In this document: one piece after another, positions 23,779 to 33,137 of the stretch | Layout: the number at the start of each line of letters is the position of its first letter | Numbering within the stretch: the first letter of the stretch is position 1 | From: an uncultured Bacilli bacterium | GTDB lineage: Bacteria > Bacillota_I > Bacilli_A > ML615J-28 > CAG-698 | DNA: 64,000 nucleotides | Assembly (NCBI GenBank): GCA_934096585.1 | Contig: CAKOMG010000009.1 | Location: forward strand, 24,178 to 88,177 | Direction: 5' to 3' | Program-made: the position numbers and the translations under genes | Notes under the pieces: model-generated | Database searches by the model: none | What the model was told of the DNA's origin: nothing | The model's input: only the letters and a program-made list of their open reading frames with translations

Positions 23779-25440
23779 GTGATAAATCAAAATAATATTA
23801 AAGTTTTTGCTTTAGGTGGTTTGGGTGAAGTTGGAAAAAACATGTATGTCATAGAACAAAATAATGAAATTTTAATTGTTGATTCGGGCATTCTTTTTCC
23901 AGATGATAATTATGGAGTTGCAACTATTATACCTGACTACACTTATTTAAAACAAAACGAAAATAAAATTCAAGGCCTTTTTATCACTCATGGTCATGAA
24001 GACCATATTGGTGGTATTCCTTTTTTACTAAGTCAAGTTAAAATACCAAAAGTATATGCTTGTGGTCTTGCTGTTGGATTAATCAAAAATAAAATGTCCG
24101 AATTTGCCAGAACTAGTATTAACCTTGAAGAATATAATGACAATTCTATTTATAAGTTTAATAATTTTACAGTATCTTTTTTTAGAACAAATCATAGTAT
24201 TCCTGATTCTTATGGAATCGCAATTAAAACTATATATGGTTATATTTTACATACAGGTGATTTTAAATTTGACTTTACGCCAATCGGTGCTCAAACAGAT
24301 TATGCGAAAATAACAAAATTTAGTGAATATGGAGTTTCTTTATTATTAAGTGATAGTACAAATGCTTTAGTAAATAACTTTACACAGTCTGAAAAGAAAG
24401 TTAGTAAAAGTATTTTAAATATTTTATCACAAATTAAAGGACGCGTAATCATTGCGACTTTTGCATCAAATGTATATCGTGTTCAACAAATCGTTGAAGC
24501 AAGTATCAAATGTAATAGAAAAATTATAGTATTTGGTCGAAGCATGGAAAAAACTATAAATGTAGGTCAACAACTTAAATATATAAAAGCTCCTGCGGGA
24601 ACATTTATTAGTGTTAAAGACTTGCCTATGTATCCGCCTAATCGAATTACAATCTTAAGTACAGGTACTCAAGGAGAACCCTTAGCTGCCTTAAGTAGAA
24701 TTGCTCTAGGCACCCATAAACATATTAAAGTAATTCCAAATGATACAATTATATTCTCAAGCTCTGCTATTCCAGGAAATCAAGAAGGCATTAATAAAAC
24801 TATTAATCTCTTATATCACGCAGGTGCTAATGTTATAATAAATAGTCCTTTAACTGACACCCATACTTCTGGTCACGCATCTAGTTCTGAATTACAGCTT
24901 ATGTTATGTCTAGCTCGCCCTAAATATTTTATGCCTATTCATGGTGAATATATTATGCAAAAGCGCCATATTGAATTAGCTATTGAAACAGGTCTAAAAA
25001 AAGAGAATTGCTTTATTCTAGGAAATGGAGATGTCTTACTTCTTAATAATAACAAAGCCGAAATTAAAGGCAATGTTGTATCAGGGGATGTATTCATTGA
25101 TAACAATAACAATATCATTGATAATAATATCATTAAAGAGAGAAAGCTAATGTCAGATGAAGGAGTTGTAAGTATAATATTTGTTATTAAACATACTCGT
25201 TTAATTAGCAATCCAAAGATTTTATCTAGAGGTTTTATATATATGAATTCCTCTCAAGAATTAATATCTGCTTTAGAAACAAAAGCTACTAATGTATTTA
25301 AATTATTTTGTTCAACACATAAAGTATTCAATTCATCATCATTTAAAAAATTCATGACTAATGAAATGATTAATTTTATATATCAAAAAACAGAAAAAAA
25401 GCCTTTAGTTGTTCCTATTGTTATGAAGGCTGAAAAATAA
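23779..25440 (+). CDS. rnjA: Ribonuclease J
   Basis: About 553 residues from a GTG at 23779, which has AAAGGAG five bases upstream; the ATG five codons earlier has no ribosome site and its codons form that site. RNase J is a 5'-3' exo/endonuclease for mRNA decay and rRNA maturation. Metallo-beta-lactamase motif THGHEDHIGG, then the beta-CASP domain, with HTSGHAS holding a further metal ligand and PIHGEY after it. A TATAAT at 23744-23749 serves as -10. Whether it is J1 or J2 cannot be told from one copy. Confidence 0.93.
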   Translation: MINQNNIKVFALGGLGEVGKNMYVIEQNNEILIVDSGILFPDDNYGVATIIPDYTYLKQNENKIQGLFITHGHEDHIGGIPFLLSQVKIPKVYACGLAVGLIKNKMSEFARTSINLEEYNDNSIYKFNNFTVSFFRTNHSIPDSYGIAIKTIYGYILHTGDFKFDFTPIGAQTDYAKITKFSEYGVSLLLSDSTNALVNNFTQSEKKVSKSILNILSQIKGRVIIATFASNVYRVQQIVEASIKCNRKIIVFGRSMEKTINVGQQLKYIKAPAGTFISVKDLPMYPPNRITILSTGTQGEPLAALSRIALGTHKHIKVIPNDTIIFSSSAIPGNQEGINKTINLLYHAGANVIINSPLTDTHTSGHASSSELQLMLCLARPKYFMPIHGEYIMQKRHIELAIETGLKKENCFILGNGDVLLLNNNKAEIKGNVVSGDVFIDNNNNIIDNNIIKERKLMSDEGVVSIIFVIKHTRLISNPKILSRGFIYMNSSQELISALETKATNVFKLFCSTHKVFNSSSFKKFMTNEMINFIYQKTEKKPLVVPIVMKAEK

Positions 25441-25472
25441 AAAACATATCTCTTTGATATGTTTTTATTTTT
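25440..25472. terminator. Bidirectional terminator between rnj and the exonuclease gene
   Basis: AAAACATATC, 5-nt loop, GATATGTTTT with T-runs on both strands, shared by two convergent genes. Confidence 0.85.
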
Positions 25473-26310
25473 TATTAATTTCATCTTTAAATAAATGAAA
25501 TATTCTCCTTTCAATTATTGCATCTTCTAATGCATCATGTATTTGATCCTCCTCTTCAACTTTAGTCATTTCTTGATAAGTTGAGAAAAGTCCTTTTTCT
25601 TGCTTATAACAGTAATAGTTTTTAATAATTTGCATTAAATTCATATATCTATTACGAATATCAAGAGGATGCAGATGATTAATTTTAAATGAATTTTCCA
25701 TCGTTAAAATATCATTTTTACCCCAAGCAATAATTTTTGGATCATACTCTTTAATTATTTTTTGAAGTAATTGATAAAATTCAATATACGAACACGCATC
25801 ATCAAAATCTTCAATACTCCTAGACAAAAATAATAATGTTTTAACATTTAACGCTCTTTTGTTCAGTGGCATAACGAGAGATGAATCCTGTAAAATGACT
25901 TTTCCTTCTGCATCTTCTAAAACTATCCCATATTGTACTATTTCACTTGCACCTTTAACTAAAGGTGAAACTAAGGAAAATTCTAAATCTATAAATAGTC
26001 GATTTTGTGGTTGATTAATTAAATTTCTAACTCCTTCTTGAATAATTGAAATATCATAATATACTTCGTTACCTCTTCTAGTTGGTAATACTATTTTTAT
26101 AAAATGATCTATTTCTCTACATCTATGACTACTATGAACATTATAAGTATTATCAACATCTAAAAACACATATGGTTTTTGAAATAAATATGATTTAAAA
26201 TCTTTCATATTTTTATTAGTCATATGAAAATATTCAAGACGGGATTGCATTTCAATAGAAATTATTCTCTCTTTTTTTAATACTTCATGTACTTTACCAT
26301 AAACTTTCAT
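25465..26310 (-). CDS. DEDDh 3'-5' exonuclease-like protein
   Basis: 281 residues. The C-terminal two thirds show the DEDDh pattern: FIDLEFSLV (D and E of motif I, about 117-122), WGKNDILTMEN (motif II aspartate, about 197), and HDALEDAII (motif III histidine and aspartate). This resembles KapD/RNase T-type exonucleases. The first about 110 residues are an extra, unrecognised segment containing FLDVDNTYNVHSSHR. Substrate unknown; processing of RNA ends or DNA ends are both possible. Single gene facing rnj. Confidence 0.7.
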   Translation of the reverse strand: MKVYGKVHEVLKKERIISIEMQSRLEYFHMTNKNMKDFKSYLFQKPYVFLDVDNTYNVHSSHRCREIDHFIKIVLPTRRGNEVYYDISIIQEGVRNLINQPQNRLFIDLEFSLVSPLVKGASEIVQYGIVLEDAEGKVILQDSSLVMPLNKRALNVKTLLFLSRSIEDFDDACSYIEFYQLLQKIIKEYDPKIIAWGKNDILTMENSFKINHLHPLDIRNRYMNLMQIIKNYYCYKQEKGLFSTYQEMTKVEEEDQIHDALEDAIIERRIFHLFKDEINKK

Positions 26311-26375
26311 ATTCTATTCCTTTTTTATTCTCTTATAATAGTATATCACAAATCTTTAGATAATTGAAATTATTT

Positions 26376-26585
26376 TTAATTTATTTTTATGATTTGTAAC
26401 TTTATTAATTCTAAGATTGCTGATGTTCTATTAGTAACTCCTAATTTTTGAATTACATTAGATATATGATTTCGAACTGTTTTTTCACTTATATGCAATT
26501 TTCGGGCAATATCATTTGTTTCAATATTTTGAACTAATAATTGAAATATTTGAGTTTCACGCGGCGTTAATAAATGTGTGGTCAT
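26376..26585 (-). CDS. gerE: Late-sporulation regulator GerE
   Basis: About 69 residues; the ATG at 26585 has GGAGG eight bases upstream, while the one two codons earlier is too close to it. It is only a LuxR-type HTH: LLTPRETQIFQLLVQNIETN, then ISEKTVRNHISNVIQKLGV, nearly the wording of Bacillus GerE (ISEKTVRNHISNAMQKLGV). GerE adjusts sigma-K-dependent coat genes in the mother cell. A stand-alone HTH without receiver domain supports this over response regulators. Single gene behind uvrC. Confidence 0.9.
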   Translation of the reverse strand: MTTHLLTPRETQIFQLLVQNIETNDIARKLHISEKTVRNHISNVIQKLGVTNRTSAILELIKLQIIKIN

Positions 26586-26632
26586 ATCCATTCCTCCCGC
26601 TTTAATATATGCTCACATTATGACATTTGTCA

Positions 26633-28354
26633 CTATTTTATTAACAACTTTAATACTTCATTAATTTGTTCATTATTTAAGCTAAGTTTTTTTAGTTCTT
26701 CTTCAAAATTTGGTTCTTTTAATAGTTTCAAAATTTGTTCTTTTTTCTTTTTTCCAATTCCTTTTATATTATCTAAGCCTGAACTAAATAAATTTTTGCT
26801 GTGAGTTGTATGAAAATACGTTATTGCATATCTATGTACTTCATCTTGAATTTGTGTCATCAACTTAAATAAAAAACTATTTTTATCTATATTTAGTAAT
26901 TTGTTATTGTAAAAAATGTTACTGGTTCTATGCTTATCATCTTTTACTAACCCTATTACAGGAATTGATACATTAATATCATGTAAAGCTTTTAAACAAC
27001 TATTAACTTGAATTTGACCACCATCCATAATAATTAAATCAGGAAACTTCTCTATTTTACTATATCTACGTGTAACAACTTCATACATTGTTGCTGCATC
27101 ATTGGCACCAATAACTGTTTTAATTGCATATTTTCTATATAAATTTTTGTTGGGCTTTCCGTCAACAAAACATACCATTGCACTTACAGGACTATCACCA
27201 TTAATATTAGAATTATCAAACGCTTCAATAACATGTATGTTTGGTATTTGCAATAATGTAGACAACTCATCCATCACTTTTGTTGTTTTGTTGTATTCTA
27301 TTTCCTTTTTCTTCATCAAAACGTCAATTTTTTCTTTAGCATTATCTTTAACTAAATCAATCAATTGTTTATATTGACCTTTTTTAGGTATAATCACTTT
27401 TTTATTTAATGCTTCTGATAATAATTCTTCTTCACCTTCCATAATATAAATATTTTTGGGTAAAGGATTGTTTTGAATTAAATAAAATTGCATAATAAAT
27501 TCTTGAAATTGTTCTTTTGCATCTGTTAAATCATATAGGTATCCATTTCTTTCTATAATCTTCCCTTGTCGCATATGAAATACTTGAATTGATATATATT
27601 TGTCATCAGAATAATACGCAAATGCATCAAACTCATTATGGAATCCTTCCATTTTTTGTTTTTCGCTAATTATCTTTAAAGAATTTATTAATTCTCTATA
27701 ATATATGGCTTTTTCATAATCCAATTTTACTGATGCTTCCATCATTAATACTTCTAATGACTTAATCTCATCTTTAGCATTACCTTTTAATATATTAGTT
27801 ATTTTTTTCTCTATATTATTATATAAAGATTGATCGATTTTTTTAATGCATGGTCCCAAGCATTGACCAATATGGTAATATAAACACTCTTTTTTAGGAA
27901 TTATTCTACATTTTCTTAATGGATAAATACGGTTCAGTAATTCAACTATATCTTTAGCTGCTTTTGAATTAGGATATGGACCATATACTTTCCCTTTTAT
28001 TTTTTTTATTTCCCTAGCATATAGTAATCTTGGATTTGGTTCTTTGGTTAAACAAATATATGGATATGATTTATCATCTGTTAACATTATATTATATTTA
28101 GGACTATATTTTTTAATTAGATTAATTTCCAATATAAAAGCTTCTATTTCTGATGAAGTTATTATATATTCAAAATGATCAATTTGAGATACTAATTTTG
28201 TTGTCTTAGCATCATGACTACCAACAAAATAACTATGCATTCTATTATATAAATTTTTAGCCTTACCCACATATATAATTGTTCCATCTTTATCAAAATA
28301 CTGATAGCATCCTGGTTTTTTAGGAATTAATTTTAATTGTTCTTTTAAATCCAT
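26633..28354 (-). CDS. uvrC: Excinuclease ABC subunit C
   Basis: 573 residues, at the short end of UvrC (590-610). It makes both incisions in nucleotide excision repair with UvrAB. Order: GIY-YIG nuclease (PKKPGCYQYF, IIYVGKAKNLYNR), cysteine-rich patch, UVR helix hairpin (SVKLDYEKAIYYRELI) for UvrB, RNase H-like nuclease (EAFDNSNINGDSPVSAMVCF; LIIMDGGQIQV), and a single-hairpin HhH end (LDNIKGIGKKKKEQIL). All domains are present. Confidence 0.95.
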   Translation of the reverse strand: MDLKEQLKLIPKKPGCYQYFDKDGTIIYVGKAKNLYNRMHSYFVGSHDAKTTKLVSQIDHFEYIITSSEIEAFILEINLIKKYSPKYNIMLTDDKSYPYICLTKEPNPRLLYAREIKKIKGKVYGPYPNSKAAKDIVELLNRIYPLRKCRIIPKKECLYYHIGQCLGPCIKKIDQSLYNNIEKKITNILKGNAKDEIKSLEVLMMEASVKLDYEKAIYYRELINSLKIISEKQKMEGFHNEFDAFAYYSDDKYISIQVFHMRQGKIIERNGYLYDLTDAKEQFQEFIMQFYLIQNNPLPKNIYIMEGEEELLSEALNKKVIIPKKGQYKQLIDLVKDNAKEKIDVLMKKKEIEYNKTTKVMDELSTLLQIPNIHVIEAFDNSNINGDSPVSAMVCFVDGKPNKNLYRKYAIKTVIGANDAATMYEVVTRRYSKIEKFPDLIIMDGGQIQVNSCLKALHDINVSIPVIGLVKDDKHRTSNIFYNNKLLNIDKNSFLFKLMTQIQDEVHRYAITYFHTTHSKNLFSSGLDNIKGIGKKKKEQILKLLKEPNFEEELKKLSLNNEQINEVLKLLIK

Positions 28355-28417
28355 TATTCATATCCTCTTCATTATTATTAATTTTATCATTTTTTTTATA
28401 CTTTGACAATAATTGAT

Positions 28418-28456
28418 TTAAAAAATAGTTATTAACTTTTTTGGTTAATAACTATT
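28418..28456 (-). terminator. Terminator of the FakA-C-like gene
   Basis: Perfect 13-bp stem AATAGTTATTAAC / GTTAATAACTATT, 7-nt loop, T-runs on both sides; read on the minus strand it ends the small gene at 28468. Confidence 0.85.
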
Positions 28457-28467
28457 GATTTTTTTAT

Positions 28468-28719
28468 TTATCCTTTTAATCCTCTTGATTGGCGATCCAT
28501 ATCTTCAATTACTATATCATAAATCTCACCTAAAGTTGAACAATACTTAATGACTTCCCAAGGCTCATTTGTGTGAAAATGAATTTTAATTAGTTCATCA
28601 TCACCTACAGCTAATAAGCAGTCGCCATCAAAATTATTAGTAATGTAATCATTTATTTCGTCTTCATCTAGTCCTTTTCCCTCAATAAGTAATTGTGTAT
28701 CATACTTATATTGTAACAT
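28468..28719 (-). CDS. Stand-alone FakA/YloV C-terminal-like mini-protein
   Basis: 83 residues. YDTQLLIEGKGLDEDEINDY, DELIKIHFHTNEPWEVIKY and LGEIYDIVIEDMDRQ follow the C-terminal EDD/DegV-like part of the fatty acid kinase FakA (YloV), where the line reads DELVKVHVHTNxPGxVL. The DAK2 kinase domain and the central linker are missing. Small free-standing copies of this kind occur in Firmicutes annotated as kinase-related; their role is unknown. GGAG precedes the ATG, and it has its own terminator, so it looks like a real gene rather than debris. Confidence 0.65.
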   Translation of the reverse strand: MLQYKYDTQLLIEGKGLDEDEINDYITNNFDGDCLLAVGDDELIKIHFHTNEPWEVIKYCSTLGEIYDIVIEDMDRQSRGLKG

Positions 28720-28765
28720 TTTCTTCTCCTTTTCTATTAATATTATACCACAATATTAAATAAAA

Positions 28766-28809
28766 TGCAAAAAAACCTATACAAAATTATTATATTTAGT
28801 ATAGGTTTT
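28766..28809 (-). terminator. Terminator of the rimP-nusA-infB-rbfA operon
   Basis: Minus strand: AAAACCTATAC, 16-nt loop, GTATAGGTTTT then TTT; it begins 6 bp after the rbfA stop. Confidence 0.85.
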
Positions 28810-28815
28810 TATCAA

Positions 28816-29154
28816 TTATTTTTTCAGGCTATTAAGAATAGCTTCAATTTTATTCCCTTGCTCATAAGATTCATCATACTTAAAACGTAAGTCAGGAGTC
28901 TTTTTAACTTCTAATTTTTTGCTTAAAATTGTTCTAATAAATCCTTTTGCTTCATTTAATGCTTCAATACTGGCATTAATTTGATTTTCATTTCCAAATA
29001 CTGTATAAAATACAGTTGCTATAGATAAATCATTAGTAATATTTACATTTGTAATTGTTACAAATTTAATACGTTCATCTTTAATATCTTGAAATATAAT
29101 ATTACTAATTTCTCTTTCTAGAATTTTTTCCATTCTTTCTTTTTTGAAAGCCAT
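28816..29154 (-). CDS. rbfA: 30S ribosome-binding factor RbfA
   Basis: 112 residues. A KH-fold assembly factor that helps mature the 16S 5' end and cold growth. The start FKKERMEKILEREISNIIFQDI, the middle VTITNVNITNDLSIATVFYTV and KKTPDLRFKYDESYEQG near the end are family blocks. Last gene of the operon, 17 bp after infB. Confidence 0.93.
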   Translation of the reverse strand: MAFKKERMEKILEREISNIIFQDIKDERIKFVTITNVNITNDLSIATVFYTVFGNENQINASIEALNEAKGFIRTILSKKLEVKKTPDLRFKYDESYEQGNKIEAILNSLKK

Positions 29155-29171
29155 AATAATTCCTTTCCTAA

Positions 29172-31460
29172 TTATTTAACTTCTTCCATAACATACGCTT
29201 CGACAATGTCCCCAACTTTGATGTCATTATAATTTTCAATAGTTAGACCACATTCAAATCCTGCTTTAACTTCTTTTACATCATCTTTTCCACGACGTAA
29301 TGATGAAAGTTTTCCAGTGTAAATAATTATACTATCTCTTATAATTCTGACTCCACAATTTCTTTCAATATATCCATTTAAAACATAACTTCCACCTATT
29401 GTACCAATTTTTGATACTTTGAATAGTTGTCTTATTTCTACATTTCCTGTTATTTTTTCTTCATAAACTGGATCAAGCATACCTTTCATAGCTGCTTCAA
29501 TATCTTCAAGTAATTTATAAATAATATTATATTGTCTTACCTCAATATTTTTTTCTTTTGCCAAATCAATAATTTTTTGATTTGGACGAATATTGAATGC
29601 AACAATAATTGAATTTGAAGCAACTGCTAAAGAAATATCTGTTTCAGTAACAGCTCCTACAGCAGCACGAACGATAGAAATTTTAACTCCTTCAACTGAC
29701 ACCTTTTCAATCGATCCTTTTAACGCTTCAATTGATCCTTGAACATCAGCTTTAATAATTAAATTTAATTCCTTTGATGTATCATCCATATTATTAAATA
29801 AAGATGCTAATGAAACTGGAGAACTACTATTCTGTTCTTTATTGAATGTTCTTGCCATTCTTTCTTCAGCTACTAATCTCGCTGTTTTTTCATCTTCAAA
29901 TACCATAAATCTGTCACCAGCATTTGGAACATCAACTAATCCTGTAATTTCCACAGCTTTTGATGGTCCAGCAACTTTTAATTTTGCCTTACTTTCATCC
30001 TCCATTGCACGAATTTTGCCCCATGTATTTCCAACAACAACTGGATCTCCAATTTTTATTGATCCATTTTTAACGAGCAATGTAGCAACAGGACCTCTTC
30101 CTTTATCAAGTTTAGCCTCCAATACTGTACCTATTCCTAATCTATTTGGATTAGCTTTATATTCGTTCATTTCTGAAACTAAAATAATCATTTCTAATAA
30201 TTCTTCTACGCCTTGTCCAGATTTCGCTGAGATAGGTACAAAAATTGTTTTTCCGCCCCATTCTTCAGCCAACAAATCATATTTTGCTAATTCTTCTTTT
30301 ACTCTTTCAGGATTAGCACTTGGTTTATCCATCTTATTTATAGCCACAATAATAGGAACATTGGCAACTTTAGCATGTTCAATTGCTTCAATTGTTTGAG
30401 GCATTACGCCATCATCAGCAGCAACTACTAAAACAACAATATCTGTAATATTTGCCCCCCTAGCACGCATTTCTGTAAATGCAGCATGACCTGGAGTATC
30501 TATAAATGTGATTTTTTTACCATCTTTTTCAACTTGATAAGCACCAATATGTTGAGTAATTCCTCCTGCTTCACCTGAAGCAACATGAGAATCTCTAATT
30601 TTGTCTAGTAAAGTTGTCTTTCCATGGTCAACATGTCCCATAATTGTTACAATAGCTGGTCTTTCAACTAGGTCTTCAGGGTTATCTTCAAAATTCATTT
30701 CTTCAAATTTAGTAATATCTGTAATAATTTCATCCTTTAAAACATATCCTGCATCTTCTGCAATCAATTCAGCTACATCTTTTTCAACTGTTTCACTTGC
30801 ACTAACCATATATCCAAGCATAACTAGTTTCTTTACTACCTCTCCAATTGACATTTTTAACCCATCAGCAATAGATGCTACTGTCATACCATCACGATAA
30901 TACAATATTTTTTCACCTATTTGCTTTTCTTGAGGTACATTTGCCTTACGATTGTTAGTAGATTTTGCTTTATTTTTCTTTACATTCTTAATACGGGTAT
31001 GTTGAGGCTTGTCATCTTCAAAATCTATATACTTGTCATCATATACTCTGCTTAGTTCCAGCTCTTCTTCAACAACAGGCTTATTTTTAATATTTGTTTG
31101 TTCTTGTGGTTTGACTTCCTTTTTTTCTTCTTTTGCAGGTTTTGCATTAGATTTAGGTTTAGTATCAACCTTTTTTTGCTTGTCCTTGTTGTCTATTACA
31201 TTTTCTTTGCGATTTTCGGCCTTATTTTTGCCCTCTGATTGATTTTCTGATTTTATTGTTCTAGTTGTTTGTGTTTCTTGTTCAATCGATTTCTTGGCTT
31301 TTATTGGCTTTATATCTTTTTTATAAAGCTTACTTAACTTTTTAATTACATCATTAGGAATTTCAGTATCTAAATCGGCTTCTATACCAACATTATCTAG
31401 TTGAGCGATCAATTTGTCTTTTTCAACATTTAATATCTCAATTATTTCTTTTACCTTCAT
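29172..31460 (-). CDS. infB: Translation initiation factor IF-2
   Basis: 762 residues. GTPase that brings fMet-tRNA to the 30S and joins subunits. A charged, lysine/glutamate-rich N-terminal region (about 1-200), with an IF2_N segment (MTVASIADGLKMSIGEVVKKL), precedes the GTPase core: G1 GHVDHGKT, G3 DTPGH, G4 NKMD. VSMEGVK-type and PNQKIIDLAKEKNIEVRQYN blocks mark domains III and IV. Overlaps the ylxQ gene by 23 bp. Confidence 0.97.
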   Translation of the reverse strand: MKVKEIIEILNVEKDKLIAQLDNVGIEADLDTEIPNDVIKKLSKLYKKDIKPIKAKKSIEQETQTTRTIKSENQSEGKNKAENRKENVIDNKDKQKKVDTKPKSNAKPAKEEKKEVKPQEQTNIKNKPVVEEELELSRVYDDKYIDFEDDKPQHTRIKNVKKNKAKSTNNRKANVPQEKQIGEKILYYRDGMTVASIADGLKMSIGEVVKKLVMLGYMVSASETVEKDVAELIAEDAGYVLKDEIITDITKFEEMNFEDNPEDLVERPAIVTIMGHVDHGKTTLLDKIRDSHVASGEAGGITQHIGAYQVEKDGKKITFIDTPGHAAFTEMRARGANITDIVVLVVAADDGVMPQTIEAIEHAKVANVPIIVAINKMDKPSANPERVKEELAKYDLLAEEWGGKTIFVPISAKSGQGVEELLEMIILVSEMNEYKANPNRLGIGTVLEAKLDKGRGPVATLLVKNGSIKIGDPVVVGNTWGKIRAMEDESKAKLKVAGPSKAVEITGLVDVPNAGDRFMVFEDEKTARLVAEERMARTFNKEQNSSSPVSLASLFNNMDDTSKELNLIIKADVQGSIEALKGSIEKVSVEGVKISIVRAAVGAVTETDISLAVASNSIIVAFNIRPNQKIIDLAKEKNIEVRQYNIIYKLLEDIEAAMKGMLDPVYEEKITGNVEIRQLFKVSKIGTIGGSYVLNGYIERNCGVRIIRDSIIIYTGKLSSLRRGKDDVKEVKAGFECGLTIENYNDIKVGDIVEAYVMEEVK

Positions 31461-31764
31461 TTTCCACTCCTCCTATAGCCTTTTTTATTAATTTATAAAA
31501 TCCTGTATCTGTTACAGCGATTATTTTTCTTGTTTTGCCAATACTATGGCTAATTTGCTCTTCATTTAACAATGAATTTAACTCAATATTGTAAAAAAAA
31601 CATTTTTTATTAAACTTATCAAACGTATTTTCTGATGAATCATTGGCAATAAATACAATTTTTGCTTGTTTTTTTCTTATTGCATCTAAAACTATGTCTT
31701 CTCCTGATACTAGACATCCCGCTTTAGTAGCCAAACCTAATAAATTTAATAATTGTTGATTCAT
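31438..31764 (-). CDS. ylxQ: L7Ae-like RNA-binding protein YlxQ
   Basis: 108 residues. NQQLLNLLGLATKAGCLVSGEDIVLDAIRKKQ is the start of the L7Ae/L30e/S12e fold (the run has conserved L-x-L-A-x-KAG). Such proteins bind kink-turns; the cellular target of YlxQ is not established. Overlaps the end of rnpM by four bases and the start of infB by 23, in its usual place. Confidence 0.88.
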   Translation of the reverse strand: MNQQLLNLLGLATKAGCLVSGEDIVLDAIRKKQAKIVFIANDSSENTFDKFNKKCFFYNIELNSLLNEEQISHSIGKTRKIIAVTDTGFYKLIKKAIGGVENEGKRNN

Positions 31765-32027
31765 TTGTCACCTAATAGTTTCATTAATTCATTGTATATT
31801 TCATCACTTACTTTTACTTCTAACTCTTTATCTAATAATTTTTTGTTTTTTGCTATTGTAATAGCTTTTTCACTTTTAGATAAATATGCTCCATGACCGT
31901 TTTGTTTTCCTTTTAAGTCAATTATAACGTTTCCTTCAGGAGTTCTTACTATTCTAAACATTTCATTTTTAGGAAAAGACTCCTTTAGAGCAACACATAA
32001 TCGCATTGGGATCTTTTTATTAGACAT
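31761..32027 (-). CDS. rnpM: YlxR/RnpM RNA-binding protein (RNase P modulator)
   Basis: 88 residues from the ATG at 32025-32027, with AGGAGG seven bases upstream. KIPMRLCVALKESFPKNEMFRIVR followed by G-x-KNGHGAYL match the YlxR fold, which in Bacillus binds RNase P RNA and dampens its activity. Encoded between nusA and ylxQ as in other Bacilli. Confidence 0.9.
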   Translation of the reverse strand: MSNKKIPMRLCVALKESFPKNEMFRIVRTPEGNVIIDLKGKQNGHGAYLSKSEKAITIAKNKKLLDKELEVKVSDEIYNELMKLLGDK

Positions 32028-32038
32028 AATATTACCTC

Positions 32039-33124
32039 CTAGCAATTAACGTTGTATTTGAAATCAATACCTTCAAGATATGCTTCTGATAGTTTCTTTA
32101 TATCAATTCTCCAACCTATTGCAAATGCGGCTAATTTAACATTTTGACCACCTTTACCTATTGCTAGTGAAAATTGATCATCATTAACTATTGCTAGAGC
32201 CTTCTTTTCTTGTTCATCAATTACTACACTTACCACTTTTGCTGGTGTCATTGCTTGTGCAATTAAGTCAACTGGGTTATCTTTCCATTCAAAGATATCA
32301 ATCTTTTCACCATTTAATATTTGATTGATTGCTTTTATTCTTGCTCCGCCATTGCCTACGCATGCGCCTTTAGGGTCCAAATCACCATTTACTGACATAA
32401 CTCCAATTTTTGTTCTACTTCCTGCTTCTCTAGCAATACCCATAATTTCGATTAATCCACTAGATATTTCAGGTATATACATTTCAAATAACTTTTTAAC
32501 CATTTCTTTACTACTTCTCGATATATAAATTCTTGGTCCTTTAGTTGTTTTTTCAACTTTTGCTAAATAAACTTTCTTTTCTTCGTTAATATTAAAAGTT
32601 TCATTTGGCAATGCATCTTTATATCCCATTGTTGCATCCATTCCTTTTCCTAAATAGAATGTAATAAATTTATCATTTACTGCTACAACTTTTGCTGTTA
32701 TAATTTCGCCAACTTTATCATTAAAGAAATCAAATGCTTCTTCTCTTTCTAATCCTTTTAATTCACCTAAAAGATTTTGTCTAAACATAGATGCTGCTTT
32801 TCTCTTGAATTTAGCTAAATCTATTTCTTCCTTAATTTCTTGACCAATTTTTGCTTTTGGTTTAATTTTTAATGCTTCTTCTAATGTAATTTGTCCTCTT
32901 GGACCTTCGGGATCAACTTCTTCAACTACATAATAGTAATTAAAAAATCTAATTTTTTTCTTTTCTAAATCTGCATCAAGTTTGATTGTTCCTTTATAGG
33001 GAACATCAGTATTCTTACATGCAACTTGCATTGCTACTTCGACTTTAGCTAATACTTTTTCAATATCAAGACTTCTTTCTTCTGCGATTGCTTCTAATGA
33101 ATCATAAAAACCTTTGCTTATCAT
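32039..33124 (-). CDS. nusA: Transcription elongation/termination factor NusA
   Basis: 361 residues, the compact Firmicute form without the C-terminal acidic repeats of E. coli NusA. It promotes pausing, intrinsic termination and rRNA antitermination. N-terminal RNAP-binding domain (ISKGFYDSLEAIAEERSLD), S1 domain (GEIITAKVVAVNDKFITFYL), then two KH domains (GSRTKIGVMS, NGGARIKAINQIL and IGKGGQNVKLAA). Second gene of the operon, 13 bp behind rimP. Confidence 0.96.
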   Translation of the reverse strand: MISKGFYDSLEAIAEERSLDIEKVLAKVEVAMQVACKNTDVPYKGTIKLDADLEKKKIRFFNYYYVVEEVDPEGPRGQITLEEALKIKPKAKIGQEIKEEIDLAKFKRKAASMFRQNLLGELKGLEREEAFDFFNDKVGEIITAKVVAVNDKFITFYLGKGMDATMGYKDALPNETFNINEEKKVYLAKVEKTTKGPRIYISRSSKEMVKKLFEMYIPEISSGLIEIMGIAREAGSRTKIGVMSVNGDLDPKGACVGNGGARIKAINQILNGEKIDIFEWKDNPVDLIAQAMTPAKVVSVVIDEQEKKALAIVNDDQFSLAIGKGGQNVKLAAFAIGWRIDIKKLSEAYLEGIDFKYNVNC

Positions 33125-33137
33125 ATCTTACTTCCTC

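Noticed and set aside
29842..30399. 185-codon plus-strand frame opposite infB
   Set aside because: Serine/isoleucine-rich antisense product of a conserved GTPase gene.
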